Assembly: GCF_009687845.1 (NCBI RefSeq)
Contig: NZ_BLAD01000064.1
Location: 1-64,000, forward strand
DNA from: Acrocarpospora corrugata
Lineage (GTDB): Bacteria > Actinomycetota > Actinomycetes > Streptosporangiales > Streptosporangiaceae
Length of the DNA: 64,000 nucleotides
Direction of reading: 5' to 3'
Shown: positions 1 through 7,206 of the stretch, piece after piece
Layout of the letters: every line of letters begins with the position of its first letter
How positions within the stretch are numbered: the first letter of the stretch is position 1
The notes under the pieces: model-generated
What the model saw: the letters and a program-made list of their open reading frames with translations, nothing else
Told to the model about the DNA's origin: nothing
Database searches by the model: none
Translations under genes and position numbers: made by a program

Positions 1-188
1 TGCCTGGAACGCCCCGAAAGACACACCTCGTTACGGCGAATCGTCGAAGTCCCCTGCGCCTCGAACCGTGCCTGGGCCACCGTCACCGCCTTCCACCGCG
101 CCGGCCAACGCTGTCCGAAGGGTTCCGATCACGTATTGCGCGGCGGACCGACCAGGATCTGTTTGTCCGGCCGGTAAACTCGGCTTCC

Positions 189-1265
189 GTGAGTTTGAGC
201 ATCGGGATCGTCGGCCTGCCCAATGTCGGCAAGTCCACCCTTTTCAACGCGCTGACCAAGAGCGCCAACGCCCTGGCGGCCAACTACCCGTTCGCCACCA
301 TCGAGCCCAACGTGGGGATCGTCGGCGTACCCGACGCACGTCTCGCCCAGCTCGCCACCATCCACAGCTCGGCCAGGATTCTGCCCGCCAAGGTGGAGTT
401 CGTGGACATCGCCGGCCTGGTGAAAGGCGCTTCGGAAGGCCAGGGCCGGGGCAACCAGTTCCTCGCCAACATCCGCGAGACGGACGCCATCTGCCAGGTC
501 ATCCGGGTCTTCACCGACCCCGACGTGACCCACGTGGACGGCGACGTGGCCCCCGAGCGGGACATCGAGACGATCAACACCGAGCTCATCCTGGCCGACC
601 TGCAGACCATCGAGAAGGCCGTGCCACGCCTCCAGAAGGAGGCCAGGACCAACAAGGACCGCAAGGCCGTCCTGGACGCCGCCGAGGCGGCCAGCAAGAT
701 CCTCGACGGCGGCACCACGCTGTACGCGTCGGGAATGGACCTGGCCGACCTGCGCGAGCTGCACCTGCTCACCGCCAAGCCGTTCCTCTACGTCTTCAAC
801 CTCGACGCCGACGAACTGGTCGACACCGACCTGCGGGCCAGGCTGGCGGCCATCGTCGCCCCCGCGGAGGCCGTCTTCCTGGACGCCAAGATCGAGTCCG
901 AACTGGTGGAGCTCCCCGACGACGAGGCGCTGGAACTCCTCCAGTCCGTCGGCCAGGACGAGTCCGGCCTCTCCCAGCTGGCCCGCGTCGGCTTCGAGAC
1001 CCTCGGCCTGCAGACCTACCTGACCGCCGGCCCGAAGGAGACCAGGGCCTGGACGATCAAGAAGGGCTCCACCGCCCCCGAGGCCGCCGGCGTCATCCAC
1101 ACCGACTTCCAGCGCGGCTTCATCAAGGCCGAAGTGATCTCCTTCGACGAACTGATGGAGGCCGGCTCGGTCGCCGCCGCCCGCTCCGCCGGCAAGGCCA
1201 GGATCGAGGGCAAGGAGTACGTCATGCGCGACGGCGACGTGGTCGAGTTCCGGTTCAACGTCTAA
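189..1265 (+). CDS. ychF: Redox-regulated ATPase YchF (OBG-family P-loop protein)
   Basis: The 358-residue product is full length for YchF/OLA1, a universally conserved cytoplasmic ATPase of the OBG GTPase family that associates with ribosomes and the proteasome. The P-loop GLPNVGKST lies at residues 9-17, an NLDADE segment at about residue 200 corresponds to the altered base-recognition motif of this family, and the C-terminal ~85 residues form the TGS domain. The start is a GTG at 189, giving the canonical N-terminus just before the P-loop. It reads as a single gene, convergent with the broken MFS gene that begins 7 bp after its stop. Identification is very secure; the physiological role in this organism is not visible from the sequence. 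Confidence 0.97.
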   Translation: MSLSIGIVGLPNVGKSTLFNALTKSANALAANYPFATIEPNVGIVGVPDARLAQLATIHSSARILPAKVEFVDIAGLVKGASEGQGRGNQFLANIRETDAICQVIRVFTDPDVTHVDGDVAPERDIETINTELILADLQTIEKAVPRLQKEARTNKDRKAVLDAAEAASKILDGGTTLYASGMDLADLRELHLLTAKPFLYVFNLDADELVDTDLRARLAAIVAPAEAVFLDAKIESELVELPDDEALELLQSVGQDESGLSQLARVGFETLGLQTYLTAGPKETRAWTIKKGSTAPEAAGVIHTDFQRGFIKAEVISFDELMEAGSVAAARSAGKARIEGKEYVMRDGDVVEFRFNV

Positions 1266-1271
1266 TCGGGG

Positions 1272-2467
1272 CTAAGCACGCAGCGGACGCCAGGCGATCG
1301 CGGTGACCACGGTCATGGCGGCGGCTGCCGCCCAGAACGGGGTGGTGATCGTCCCGGTCTGGGCGAGTGCGCCGCCGAGGAGTGAGCCGGCCGCGGCGCC
1401 GCTCACCTGGATGAGGGCGTAGACGCTGCCGACGCGTCCGCGTAGTTCGTCCGGCACCGCCTGCTGGAACCGGGTGGCCACGATGATCCCCCAGTTCACG
1501 CTGTGCGCGCCGAAGACGGTCAGGACGGCCGCCGCGACCAGCGGGTGCGTGGTGGCGCCGCGAGGACGGCGTGCGTGCCGATCTCGACGATGAGGCCGCC
1601 GCGCAGGAGTGCCGTGCTTCCGAAGCGGGCGCTCAGTCGTGGGGCGAGCATGCTGCCCGCCAGTCCGCCGACGCCGAAAGCGGTGAGCAGGAGGCCGTAG
1701 CCGACCTCGGTCAGTCCCAGCCGCTGCTGGGCGTTCAGGGCGAAGATCGCGAACGGTGCGCAGAAGGCCACGTTGGCCACGCCCATGGTCACCGCGAGCG
1801 TGCGCAGCGGCCGATGCCGCCACAGCCAGCGGATCCCCGCCGCGATGTCCGCGCGCACGCTGCCGCCGACGGCGGCGGGTCTGGCCGGAGTGACGCGGAT
1901 GGCCGAGGTCAGCGCGGCCGCGAGGAGGAAGGTCAGCGCGTCGGCCGCGAACGGCAGGGCCGCGCCGGCGGCGAACAGCCAGCCGCCCAGCGGTTTGGAC
2001 AGCAGCTGGTTGCCCAGGACGGTGGTGGCCGTCAGCCGGGAGTTGGCCGTGGTCAGCTGCTCGGGCGCGACGGTGGCGGGCAGCAGTGCGGAGAAGGCCG
2101 TGTCGGCGAGGGTCTCACCGGTGCCGAGCAGGAAGAACACGACGTAGATGAGCGGGATGGAGGCGGTCGAGGTGGCGACCGCGGCGGCCAGGACCGCCAG
2201 GGCCAGCCCGCGCAGGACGTTGACGACGATGATCAGATGACGGCGGTTGAGACGGTCGACGTACACGCCGCTGATCAGGGAGATGATCAGCCAGGGCAGT
2301 TGCTGGGCGAAGGCGGCTCCGGCGACGAGCGCCGGCTCGCTGGTCAGGGAGGCGACGAGTAGCGGTCCGGCCGCCATGGTGATGCCGTCGCCGACGTTGG
2401 ACACCGCCGAGGCGGTCCACAGCTTGGAGAAGGCCGCGCCGAGCCGCGCGGACATGAGGGCACGCAA
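1272..2467 (-). pseudogene. MFS transporter, disrupted by a frameshift
   Basis: The reading frame from a TTG at 2467 encodes the first ~305 residues of a major facilitator superfamily exporter. These include the N-terminal helices, an MFS loop motif (YVDRLNRR) after helix 2 and the central cytoplasmic loop. Near 1550-1560 the frame switches: after GTHAVLA the original frame runs into Arg/Pro-rich nonsense and stops at 1520. The remaining helices (THPLVAAAVLTVFG onward) continue in another minus-strand frame to a stop at 1272. The shift equals one missing base (or two extra) in a GC-rich run. It may be a real inactivating mutation or an assembly error. If repaired, the protein would be ~398 residues, normal for MFS drug exporters of the enterobactin-exporter (EntS) type. 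The ribosome site AGGAG sits about 7 bases ahead of the TTG and is part of the palindrome AGGAGCTCTCCT. Confidence 0.8.
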
Positions 2468-2705
2468 AGGAGAGCTCCTCAGTGAGGAATCGGTCAGGGG
2501 ATCGGAGACCGGTTCGATTCGAGGAGCGTCGACCTGCTGCTTAGCGGGCGCGCCCTCGCGTCGAAACGGTGACCGTGACCTTGCTCTGCTGCACCACTAC
2601 CTCCAGGCTCGGACCAATATCACCGAGAGGCTAACCCAAGAGCCTCCGCAGTCGTCTGATCACTTTCTGTTACGGTCGGGCAGGTCGGACACGGAGGAGG
2701 TAACG

Positions 2706-3164
2706 GTGAAGGTTTGGGTACGGGCGGCCGTGGTCGTCGCAGCCGGATGGGCGGTGGCGTGGAGCGTTCCCGCGGCCTGGGCCGGGCCTGAGCCCACGCC
2801 GAGTTCCCTGCCCACGCCGAGTTCCCTGCCCGCGCCGAGTTCCCTGCCCGCGCCGAGCTCCCAGCTCGCCCGGCTGGTCGGCGCCGATCTGGGGAGCCTG
2901 CTCAGCACGCTGCCGAGCATTCTGTGCGGCATCCGGCTGATCAACTACAACTCGCCGACCGTCAACTCGCCGGTGCGCTGCGTCAACGGCCCGGTGAACA
3001 GCGGCAACTCCTTCGACAGCGGCAACTACTTCAGCCACGGCAACCCGGTGAACAGTGGGAACTTCTCCAACACCAACGGGTCCACCAACAGCAGTAACTT
3101 GTCGAACAGCGGAAACGTCGCCAACGGCCGTCAGCGGAACACCGTCGGGCAGGTCGCGAAATGA
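2706..3164 (+). CDS. Small secreted Asn/Ser/Gly-repeat protein
   Basis: A GTG at 2706 follows a strong ribosome site (GGAGGAGG) and encodes 152 residues. The N-terminus is a signal peptide: MKVWVRAAVVVAAGWAVAWS, with a likely cut after a PAAWA-like sequence. Then comes a proline-rich tract made of the hexapeptide P-[ST/A]-PSSL repeated four times, a hydrophobic stretch with two cysteines around an SPTVNSP segment, and a C-terminal region built from NSGN-type units (NSGNSF, NSGNYF, NSGNFS and similar). Such regularly spaced Asn/Gly residues are seen in beta-solenoid and PPE-MPTR-like repeats, but I recognise no family. The stop overlaps the start of the next gene (ATGA), so both are probably one operon. 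Function unknown; a cell-surface role is an inference from the signal peptide. Confidence 0.65.
   Translation: MKVWVRAAVVVAAGWAVAWSVPAAWAGPEPTPSSLPTPSSLPAPSSLPAPSSQLARLVGADLGSLLSTLPSILCGIRLINYNSPTVNSPVRCVNGPVNSGNSFDSGNYFSHGNPVNSGNFSNTNGSTNSSNLSNSGNVANGRQRNTVGQVAK
2793..2864 (+). repeat. 18-bp tandem repeat, 4 copies, inside the coding region
   Basis: Four consecutive 18-bp units of the form CC[A/G]CGCCGAGTTCCCTGC (the last copy diverged) encode the proline-serine-leucine hexapeptides of the secreted repeat protein. Units start at 2793, 2811, 2829 and 2847. The period is a multiple of three, so copy-number change would keep the reading frame. Confidence 0.85.
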
Positions 3165-3532
3165 TGATCACGATGCTGGTCGCCGCCCTGGCCATCGCCC
3201 CGATCGCCGTTCCGCTGGGGGGATGCAACCCGACTGGCTGCGGCAACGTCAACAGCAGCGGCGACACCCTCGACGCCGGCAACGTCAACAGCAGCGGCGA
3301 CACCCTCGACACCGGCAACACCAACAGCAGCGGCAACTACGTCAACGAGTCGGTCAGCGTCAACAGCGGCAATTTCGCCAACGCCAACGGCGCCGCCAAC
3401 AGCACCAACAGCACCTCGTTCAGCTCGAACTACGCCGACGGCCACCAGCGCATCGTCGTCGTCCAGCGCGCCTGCAAGGGGAGATGCTCCCACCACCGGA
3501 GATGCTGCCACCGGCTGATGCATCGTCGTTGA
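3161..3532 (+). CDS. Second small Asn/Ser/Gly-repeat protein, putative lipoprotein
   Basis: The ATG at 3161 overlaps the stop of the preceding gene (ATGA), implying translational coupling. The 123-residue product opens with a hydrophobic segment ending VPLGGCN, which could be a lipobox (L-G-G-C) or a plain signal peptide. It continues with two and a half copies of a 12-residue unit (GNVNSSGDTLDA and variants), then more NSGN/NANG repeats. The repeat type matches the upstream gene, so the two are paralogous or co-evolved surface proteins. The last ~25 residues are Arg/Cys/His rich and unlike the rest; the true C-terminus is therefore a little uncertain. No family recognised. Confidence 0.6.
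   Translation: MMITMLVAALAIAPIAVPLGGCNPTGCGNVNSSGDTLDAGNVNSSGDTLDTGNTNSSGNYVNESVSVNSGNFANANGAANSTNSTSFSSNYADGHQRIVVVQRACKGRCSHHRRCCHRLMHRR
3242..3337 (+). repeat. 36-bp tandem repeat, ~2.7 copies
   Basis: Two nearly identical 36-bp units begin at 3242 and 3278 (GGCAACGTCAACAGCAGCGG at their left ends), followed by a diverged partial unit from 3314. They encode the 12-residue Asn/Ser/Gly/Asp repeat of the small secreted protein. The repeats are in frame and lack intervening spacers. Confidence 0.85.
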
Positions 3533-3849
3533 TCGTAGGATCTATCCGGACCTGGGCGAAATCCCGGGTAGGAGTCTCAGGACGGTTTGGATAGCTCTCG
3601 CTGACCGGTTGGTAATAGTACGGGCCGCTGGCCTGCTAAGACGCCGTTTCGTAGTCGTACCTACCGGTACGGCCACTCTCCGTCTCATGCAGACTCGGTT
3701 TGGCCGGTTACTTGGATGCGTACAGCATGGGCGTGGCTTTCCTGGAACAATTGGCGGGACCGCTAGGGTGAATACTTCAACGTGGATAACCGGATCGAGA
3801 GTAAGAAGACACCGCGCCAGCCGGGGGGATCGGCGCGAGCGGAGGCGTG
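3533..3849. other. Intergenic stretch upstream of the T4SS operon
   Basis: These 317 bp hold no gene I can support. The open frames across it have low-complexity Arg-rich translations without a plausible start. It must carry the promoter for the downstream operon. A TAGGGT-like -10 candidate lies near 3763, but I cannot pair it convincingly with a -35. The stretch is noticeably less GC-rich than its surroundings (for example ATTGG, GAATACTTCAACG near 3750-3782), consistent with regulatory DNA. Confidence 0.4.
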
Positions 3850-4848
3850 ATGGCTCGCAGGTCAACCGTCCAGCAGGATCCTCGGATCGCTGGCGACCCC
3901 GAGTCGTACCCGTTGCCTGATCTCGACTCGGCGCCGGTGCGGCGTCGGGGCTGGAGTGGTGGCGGGGGCCGCTGGCTCGTGTGGGTGGGGCGGGCCGTCC
4001 TCTGGGCGCTCATCGTCGTGATCGTGGTCAACGGGGTGCGGGCGCCGTTCGAGCGGTTCACCCAGGACCAGAACGCGCAGACGCCGGTCACGCCGGAGAA
4101 CTCCGGGTTCCCGGTCCAGGAGGCCGCCGGATTCGCCAATCAATTCGCCGCGGTCTATTTAAATTTCGACGCGACCAATCCGGAGCAGCGCGATGAAAGG
4201 CTCACCGCTTTTCTCGCCCCCGGGGTCGAGCGTCGTTTCGGCTGGAATGGCTACGGCCGGATGTCGGCCGGCGCCGTTCAATTCCAGAGCATTGACGTGG
4301 CCGCCGACAACGAGAACGCCACGGTGGTGGTGAGTTTCCAGTCCGGCAGCAAACGATGGCTGCTCTCGGTGCCGGTCTACCACTCGGGCGATCGTTTCGT
4401 GGTGTCCGGCCGCCCCGCGCTGCTGCCCGCCCCCGCGGTGGCCGACCTGCCCGCGGTGGCCAACCTGGACCGGGACAACAACCTGGAGGACCAGCTCCGC
4501 CCGACGCTGGAGGGCTTCTTCAAGGCGTACGCGTCGGGTAACGCGGCGGAGCTGCGGCTCTACGCCACCGACGGCGCCCTCATCGAGGGCCTCGGCGGCG
4601 CCTTCACGCTGGCCCAGCTCACCGATGTGATCGTGCCCGTGGGCGGGGAGGCGAGCCGGAGCATCACGGCGGTGGTCGTGTGGGCGGTGCCGGCCCCGCC
4701 GGTGGCGGCCGTGCCGAGCGCCGACCCGGCGGCGGACCCGGCCGCGCAACCGGCCGGCCTGGAGCAGGCCTACCAACTCTCCATGGAGCGGCAGGGCGAG
4801 AAGTGGCTCGTCGGGCGGATCCAGGGCGCGGGCCGGTCCGTGGGGTAA
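3850..4848 (+). CDS. TcpC-family T4SS bitopic membrane protein (VirB8-like)
   Basis: This 332-residue protein has a short cytoplasmic Arg-rich head, one transmembrane helix at about residues 45-65 (VLWALIVVIVVNGV) and a large extracytoplasmic part that reads as two NTF2-like alpha+beta modules joined near residue 200. That is the architecture of TcpC of pCW3/Tn916 Orf13, the VirB8-like scaffold of Gram-positive conjugation machines. I chose ATG 3850 over the adjacent GTG 3847 because AGCGGAGG at 3838-3845 is too close to the GTG. It is first in a run of seven same-strand genes with the gene set of the Tcp system. Family assignment is from layout and context, so moderately sure. Confidence 0.78.
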   Translation: MARRSTVQQDPRIAGDPESYPLPDLDSAPVRRRGWSGGGGRWLVWVGRAVLWALIVVIVVNGVRAPFERFTQDQNAQTPVTPENSGFPVQEAAGFANQFAAVYLNFDATNPEQRDERLTAFLAPGVERRFGWNGYGRMSAGAVQFQSIDVAADNENATVVVSFQSGSKRWLLSVPVYHSGDRFVVSGRPALLPAPAVADLPAVANLDRDNNLEDQLRPTLEGFFKAYASGNAAELRLYATDGALIEGLGGAFTLAQLTDVIVPVGGEASRSITAVVVWAVPAPPVAAVPSADPAADPAAQPAGLEQAYQLSMERQGEKWLVGRIQGAGRSVG

Positions 4849-4899
4849 CACATGGCCGACCGCGATGTCGCTGATCCACACCCCCCGGGAGGGCGAGAA

Positions 4900-5214
4900 A
4901 TGATTGTGCACACGATTCTGGAGAGCGCCGTGACCAGCCAGCTGGGCGGCGCCGAACTCATTGCCTTCACGCCGACCCCGGCGCCGAACCAGGGCATCAA
5001 CACGGAGGGCCTGGCCGAATTCCTGCGCCGGTTCTTCGGTCCTTTGTTCCTGGTGATCGTCTCGGTGGTCGCGCTCTTCTTCCTCTTCACCCGGGAGATC
5101 ACGCGGTTCGTCCAGTTCATCATTCTGGCGATCGCGATCGGCGTGATCTTCTACGTGCCGAACATCATCGAGGTGACGGCGAAGGCCATCGCGGGGGCGC
5201 TTGGCATCCAGTGA
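4900..5214 (+). CDS. Small two-helix membrane protein of the T4SS (TcpD/VirB2-like position)
   Basis: Translation from ATG 4900, preceded by GGGAGGG, gives a 104-residue protein; an in-frame ATG at 4852 would add 16 polar residues but has a poorer ribosome site. After a short N-terminal segment there are two adjacent membrane helices (FLVIVSVVALFFLF and FIILAIAIGVIFYV) and a short amphipathic tail ending near IAGALGIQ. Size, topology and position between the TcpC-like and TcpE-like genes match TcpD or the small pilin-like VirB2 proteins of T4SS. No catalytic feature. The exact homology cannot be settled from the sequence alone. Confidence 0.65.
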   Translation: MIVHTILESAVTSQLGGAELIAFTPTPAPNQGINTEGLAEFLRRFFGPLFLVIVSVVALFFLFTREITRFVQFIILAIAIGVIFYVPNIIEVTAKAIAGALGIQ

Positions 5215-5244
5215 TCCTGGGCACGCTGGGAGAGGAGGAATCGG

Positions 5245-7206
5245 GTGGACCTACCTACATACACCAATATTTGGCGAATTGAGAAGCGGCTCTACAAGCT
5301 GTACGACCTTCGGCTGCCTACGCCGCTGCCCATCGTCTGGATCGGTGTCTTCATCGGCGTGAGCGCGCCGTGGTGGGTCTTCCTGCGCCTGGTCGGCCTC
5401 CCGTTCGAGGCGCCGTGGCACGTGGTCTACCTGGTGCCGCCCGGCGTGGTCACCTGGCTGTCGACCCGCCCGGTGATCGAGGGCAAGCGGCTGACCGAGC
5501 TGCTCCAGTCGCAGAGCCGGTATCTGGCCGAGCCGCGCACCTGGTGCCGCCTGGCCCCCGTGTCGGAGCCCGGCGAAGTCGTGTTCCACGGCCGGGTGTG
5601 GCGCGCGTCCCGCCGGGCCGCCGCACGCCGGGCCGCCCGCCAGGCCCAGCCCGCCGTGACGTTCGCGCGCGCTGAGACGCCAGCCAAGGTCTCCGTCAAG
5701 CTGCCCGCCAAGCCGAAGGCCCCTGAGCCGCTGAGGCGCCGGACCCCCGGCACCGTGCTCCCCGCCGTCGCTGCGGCGGCCGCCGCGATCCCGGCCGAGC
5801 CCACCCTGGCCCCGCCGGTCGCCGAGCCGACCGTCCGTCCCTCCTGGGGTACGGCTACCGCGAAGGCCCCGGCCATCCCGGTCTTCGTGCAACCAGAGCA
5901 GCAGCGCAAGCCGGAACCGAGGAAGACCGAGCCGGTGGCCGAGACCACCGCTCCGCCGATCGGCCCGGACGCCCTGCGCCGCCTCCGCCGCCTGGCCGCC
6001 GCCTCCACCGACGCCGGCCCCAAAAACGGGCCCGAGCCCAAGATCGAGTCCAAGCCCGAGCCGAGGCCGGAAGCCAGGCCCGAACCCAGGCCGGACAGGC
6101 CGGACAGGCCCCGGCCCGAGCCGGTCCCCGTCGTGGACCCCGCGAAGGAGCAGCACCGCCGGGGCCAGCCGCCACGACCCCCCATCCCCAGGCCGGAACC
6201 CGCACGGCAGGTCTCCATCCGGGCGGTCCCGGCATTATCCGGTCAGCCCGCCGCCCCCGTCCCCATTCCCCGCCCCGAAGCCAAACCCCCGGAAGAGCCC
6301 AAGGTCCGCCGCGTCGAGTCCGTCGTCGGCCGCGACCCGAACGGCGGCTGGCGGCGGATCGCGCAGGTCGTGGTGGGCAGCGGCGGCAGCCGTACCGACG
6401 GGACGGAGAACGATGAGGCGCGGGTGCGCACGCCGATCTCCGGCAGTCGCCGGGTGGTCGTGCTGGGCTGCACCGGCGGGGCCGGGCAGAGCACGACGGC
6501 GCTGCTGCTGGGCCACACCCTGGCCCGGCACCGCGACGACGGCGTGCTCGCCGTGGACGCCAACACCGGCGACCACACCCTGACGACCCGGATCCGCGCC
6601 GAGTCGCCGGAGACGCTGAGCTCCTTCCTGGCCGTGATCGACCAGGTCGGCACCAGGGTCGCCGCGTACACCAGCCGGTGCGAGTCCGGTCTGGACGTGC
6701 TGGCCGCCGACACCGACGAGGGCGCGGAGCAGCGCATCTTGGACCGGGCGGCCTTCTCCGACCAGCGGATCGCGCGGGCCATGCGGCTGCTCGACCAGCA
6801 GTACCGGGTGATCGTGATGGATCCGGCGGCGGCGCTGGCCGCGCGGCTGCTGCCGTACGCCGACCAGCTGGTGCTGGTGGCGCCGGCCAGCGCGGACGCG
6901 CCGGACGCGGTGGCCATGACGTACGAGTGGCTGGACGGGCACGGCTGCGCGGATCTGCGGCGACGGGCGGTCATGGTGGTGAACGGTGTGAGCCGGCGCA
7001 GCCTGGTGGATGTGGAGCGGGCCGAGGCGGTGGCGCGGGGCAGGTGCCGGGCCATCGTGCGGGTGCCGTGGGAGGACCAGCTGGCGGAGTCGGGCCCGGT
7101 GGATCTCGGCGATCTCCGCGCCGGTGGCCGCCGGGCGTATGTCGCGTTGGCCGGAGTGGTCGCGAGCGGGCTGACCACGGCGAGAGGGGAGAGCATCGTT
7201 GGCTAG
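5245..7206 (+). CDS. TcpE-type membrane domain fused to a ParA/MinD-like domain
   Basis: The 653-residue protein begins at GTG 5245, eight bases after GAGGAGG. Residues 1-130 resemble TcpE/PrgI-type conjugation membrane proteins: a YTN-x-W-R-I-E-K-R-LY head, two membrane helices (about 28-48 and 57-72) and a basic segment. Residues ~130-400 are a long Pro/Ala/Lys/Glu-rich disordered linker. Residues ~400-650 have the fold signature of a MinD/ParA-type deviant Walker ATPase: a TGGAGQST phosphate loop near 409-417, VDANTGDHT, and VIVMDPAAAL. The loop has Gln where the catalytic Lys should be and also lacks the upstream signature Lys, so ATP hydrolysis is doubtful. The fusion would tether a ParA-like module to the secretion channel. 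It overlaps the VirB4 gene by 8 bp. Confidence 0.75.
   Translation: MDLPTYTNIWRIEKRLYKLYDLRLPTPLPIVWIGVFIGVSAPWWVFLRLVGLPFEAPWHVVYLVPPGVVTWLSTRPVIEGKRLTELLQSQSRYLAEPRTWCRLAPVSEPGEVVFHGRVWRASRRAAARRAARQAQPAVTFARAETPAKVSVKLPAKPKAPEPLRRRTPGTVLPAVAAAAAAIPAEPTLAPPVAEPTVRPSWGTATAKAPAIPVFVQPEQQRKPEPRKTEPVAETTAPPIGPDALRRLRRLAAASTDAGPKNGPEPKIESKPEPRPEARPEPRPDRPDRPRPEPVPVVDPAKEQHRRGQPPRPPIPRPEPARQVSIRAVPALSGQPAAPVPIPRPEAKPPEEPKVRRVESVVGRDPNGGWRRIAQVVVGSGGSRTDGTENDEARVRTPISGSRRVVVLGCTGGAGQSTTALLLGHTLARHRDDGVLAVDANTGDHTLTTRIRAESPETLSSFLAVIDQVGTRVAAYTSRCESGLDVLAADTDEGAEQRILDRAAFSDQRIARAMRLLDQQYRVIVMDPAAALAARLLPYADQLVLVAPASADAPDAVAMTYEWLDGHGCADLRRRAVMVVNGVSRRSLVDVERAEAVARGRCRAIVRVPWEDQLAESGPVDLGDLRAGGRRAYVALAGVVASGLTTARGESIVG

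Noticed and set aside
68-1306. Long alternative plus-strand frame across ychF
   Set aside because: The translation is Arg/Pro/Gly-rich without domains and lies in another frame of a clearly identified gene; typical of high-GC DNA.
2505-2530. GGTTCGATTC resembling a tRNA T-loop
   Set aside because: The flanks do not pair into a T stem and no acceptor, D or anticodon arm can be drawn nearby.
2793-3337. Repeat arrays as a possible CRISPR
   Set aside because: Repeats are contiguous, in frame with coding regions, have no unique spacers, and no cas gene is near.
3609-3920. Possible ~100-residue gene in the gap before the T4SS operon
   Set aside because: Arg-rich low-complexity translation, no ribosome site, overlaps the start of the TcpC-like gene.
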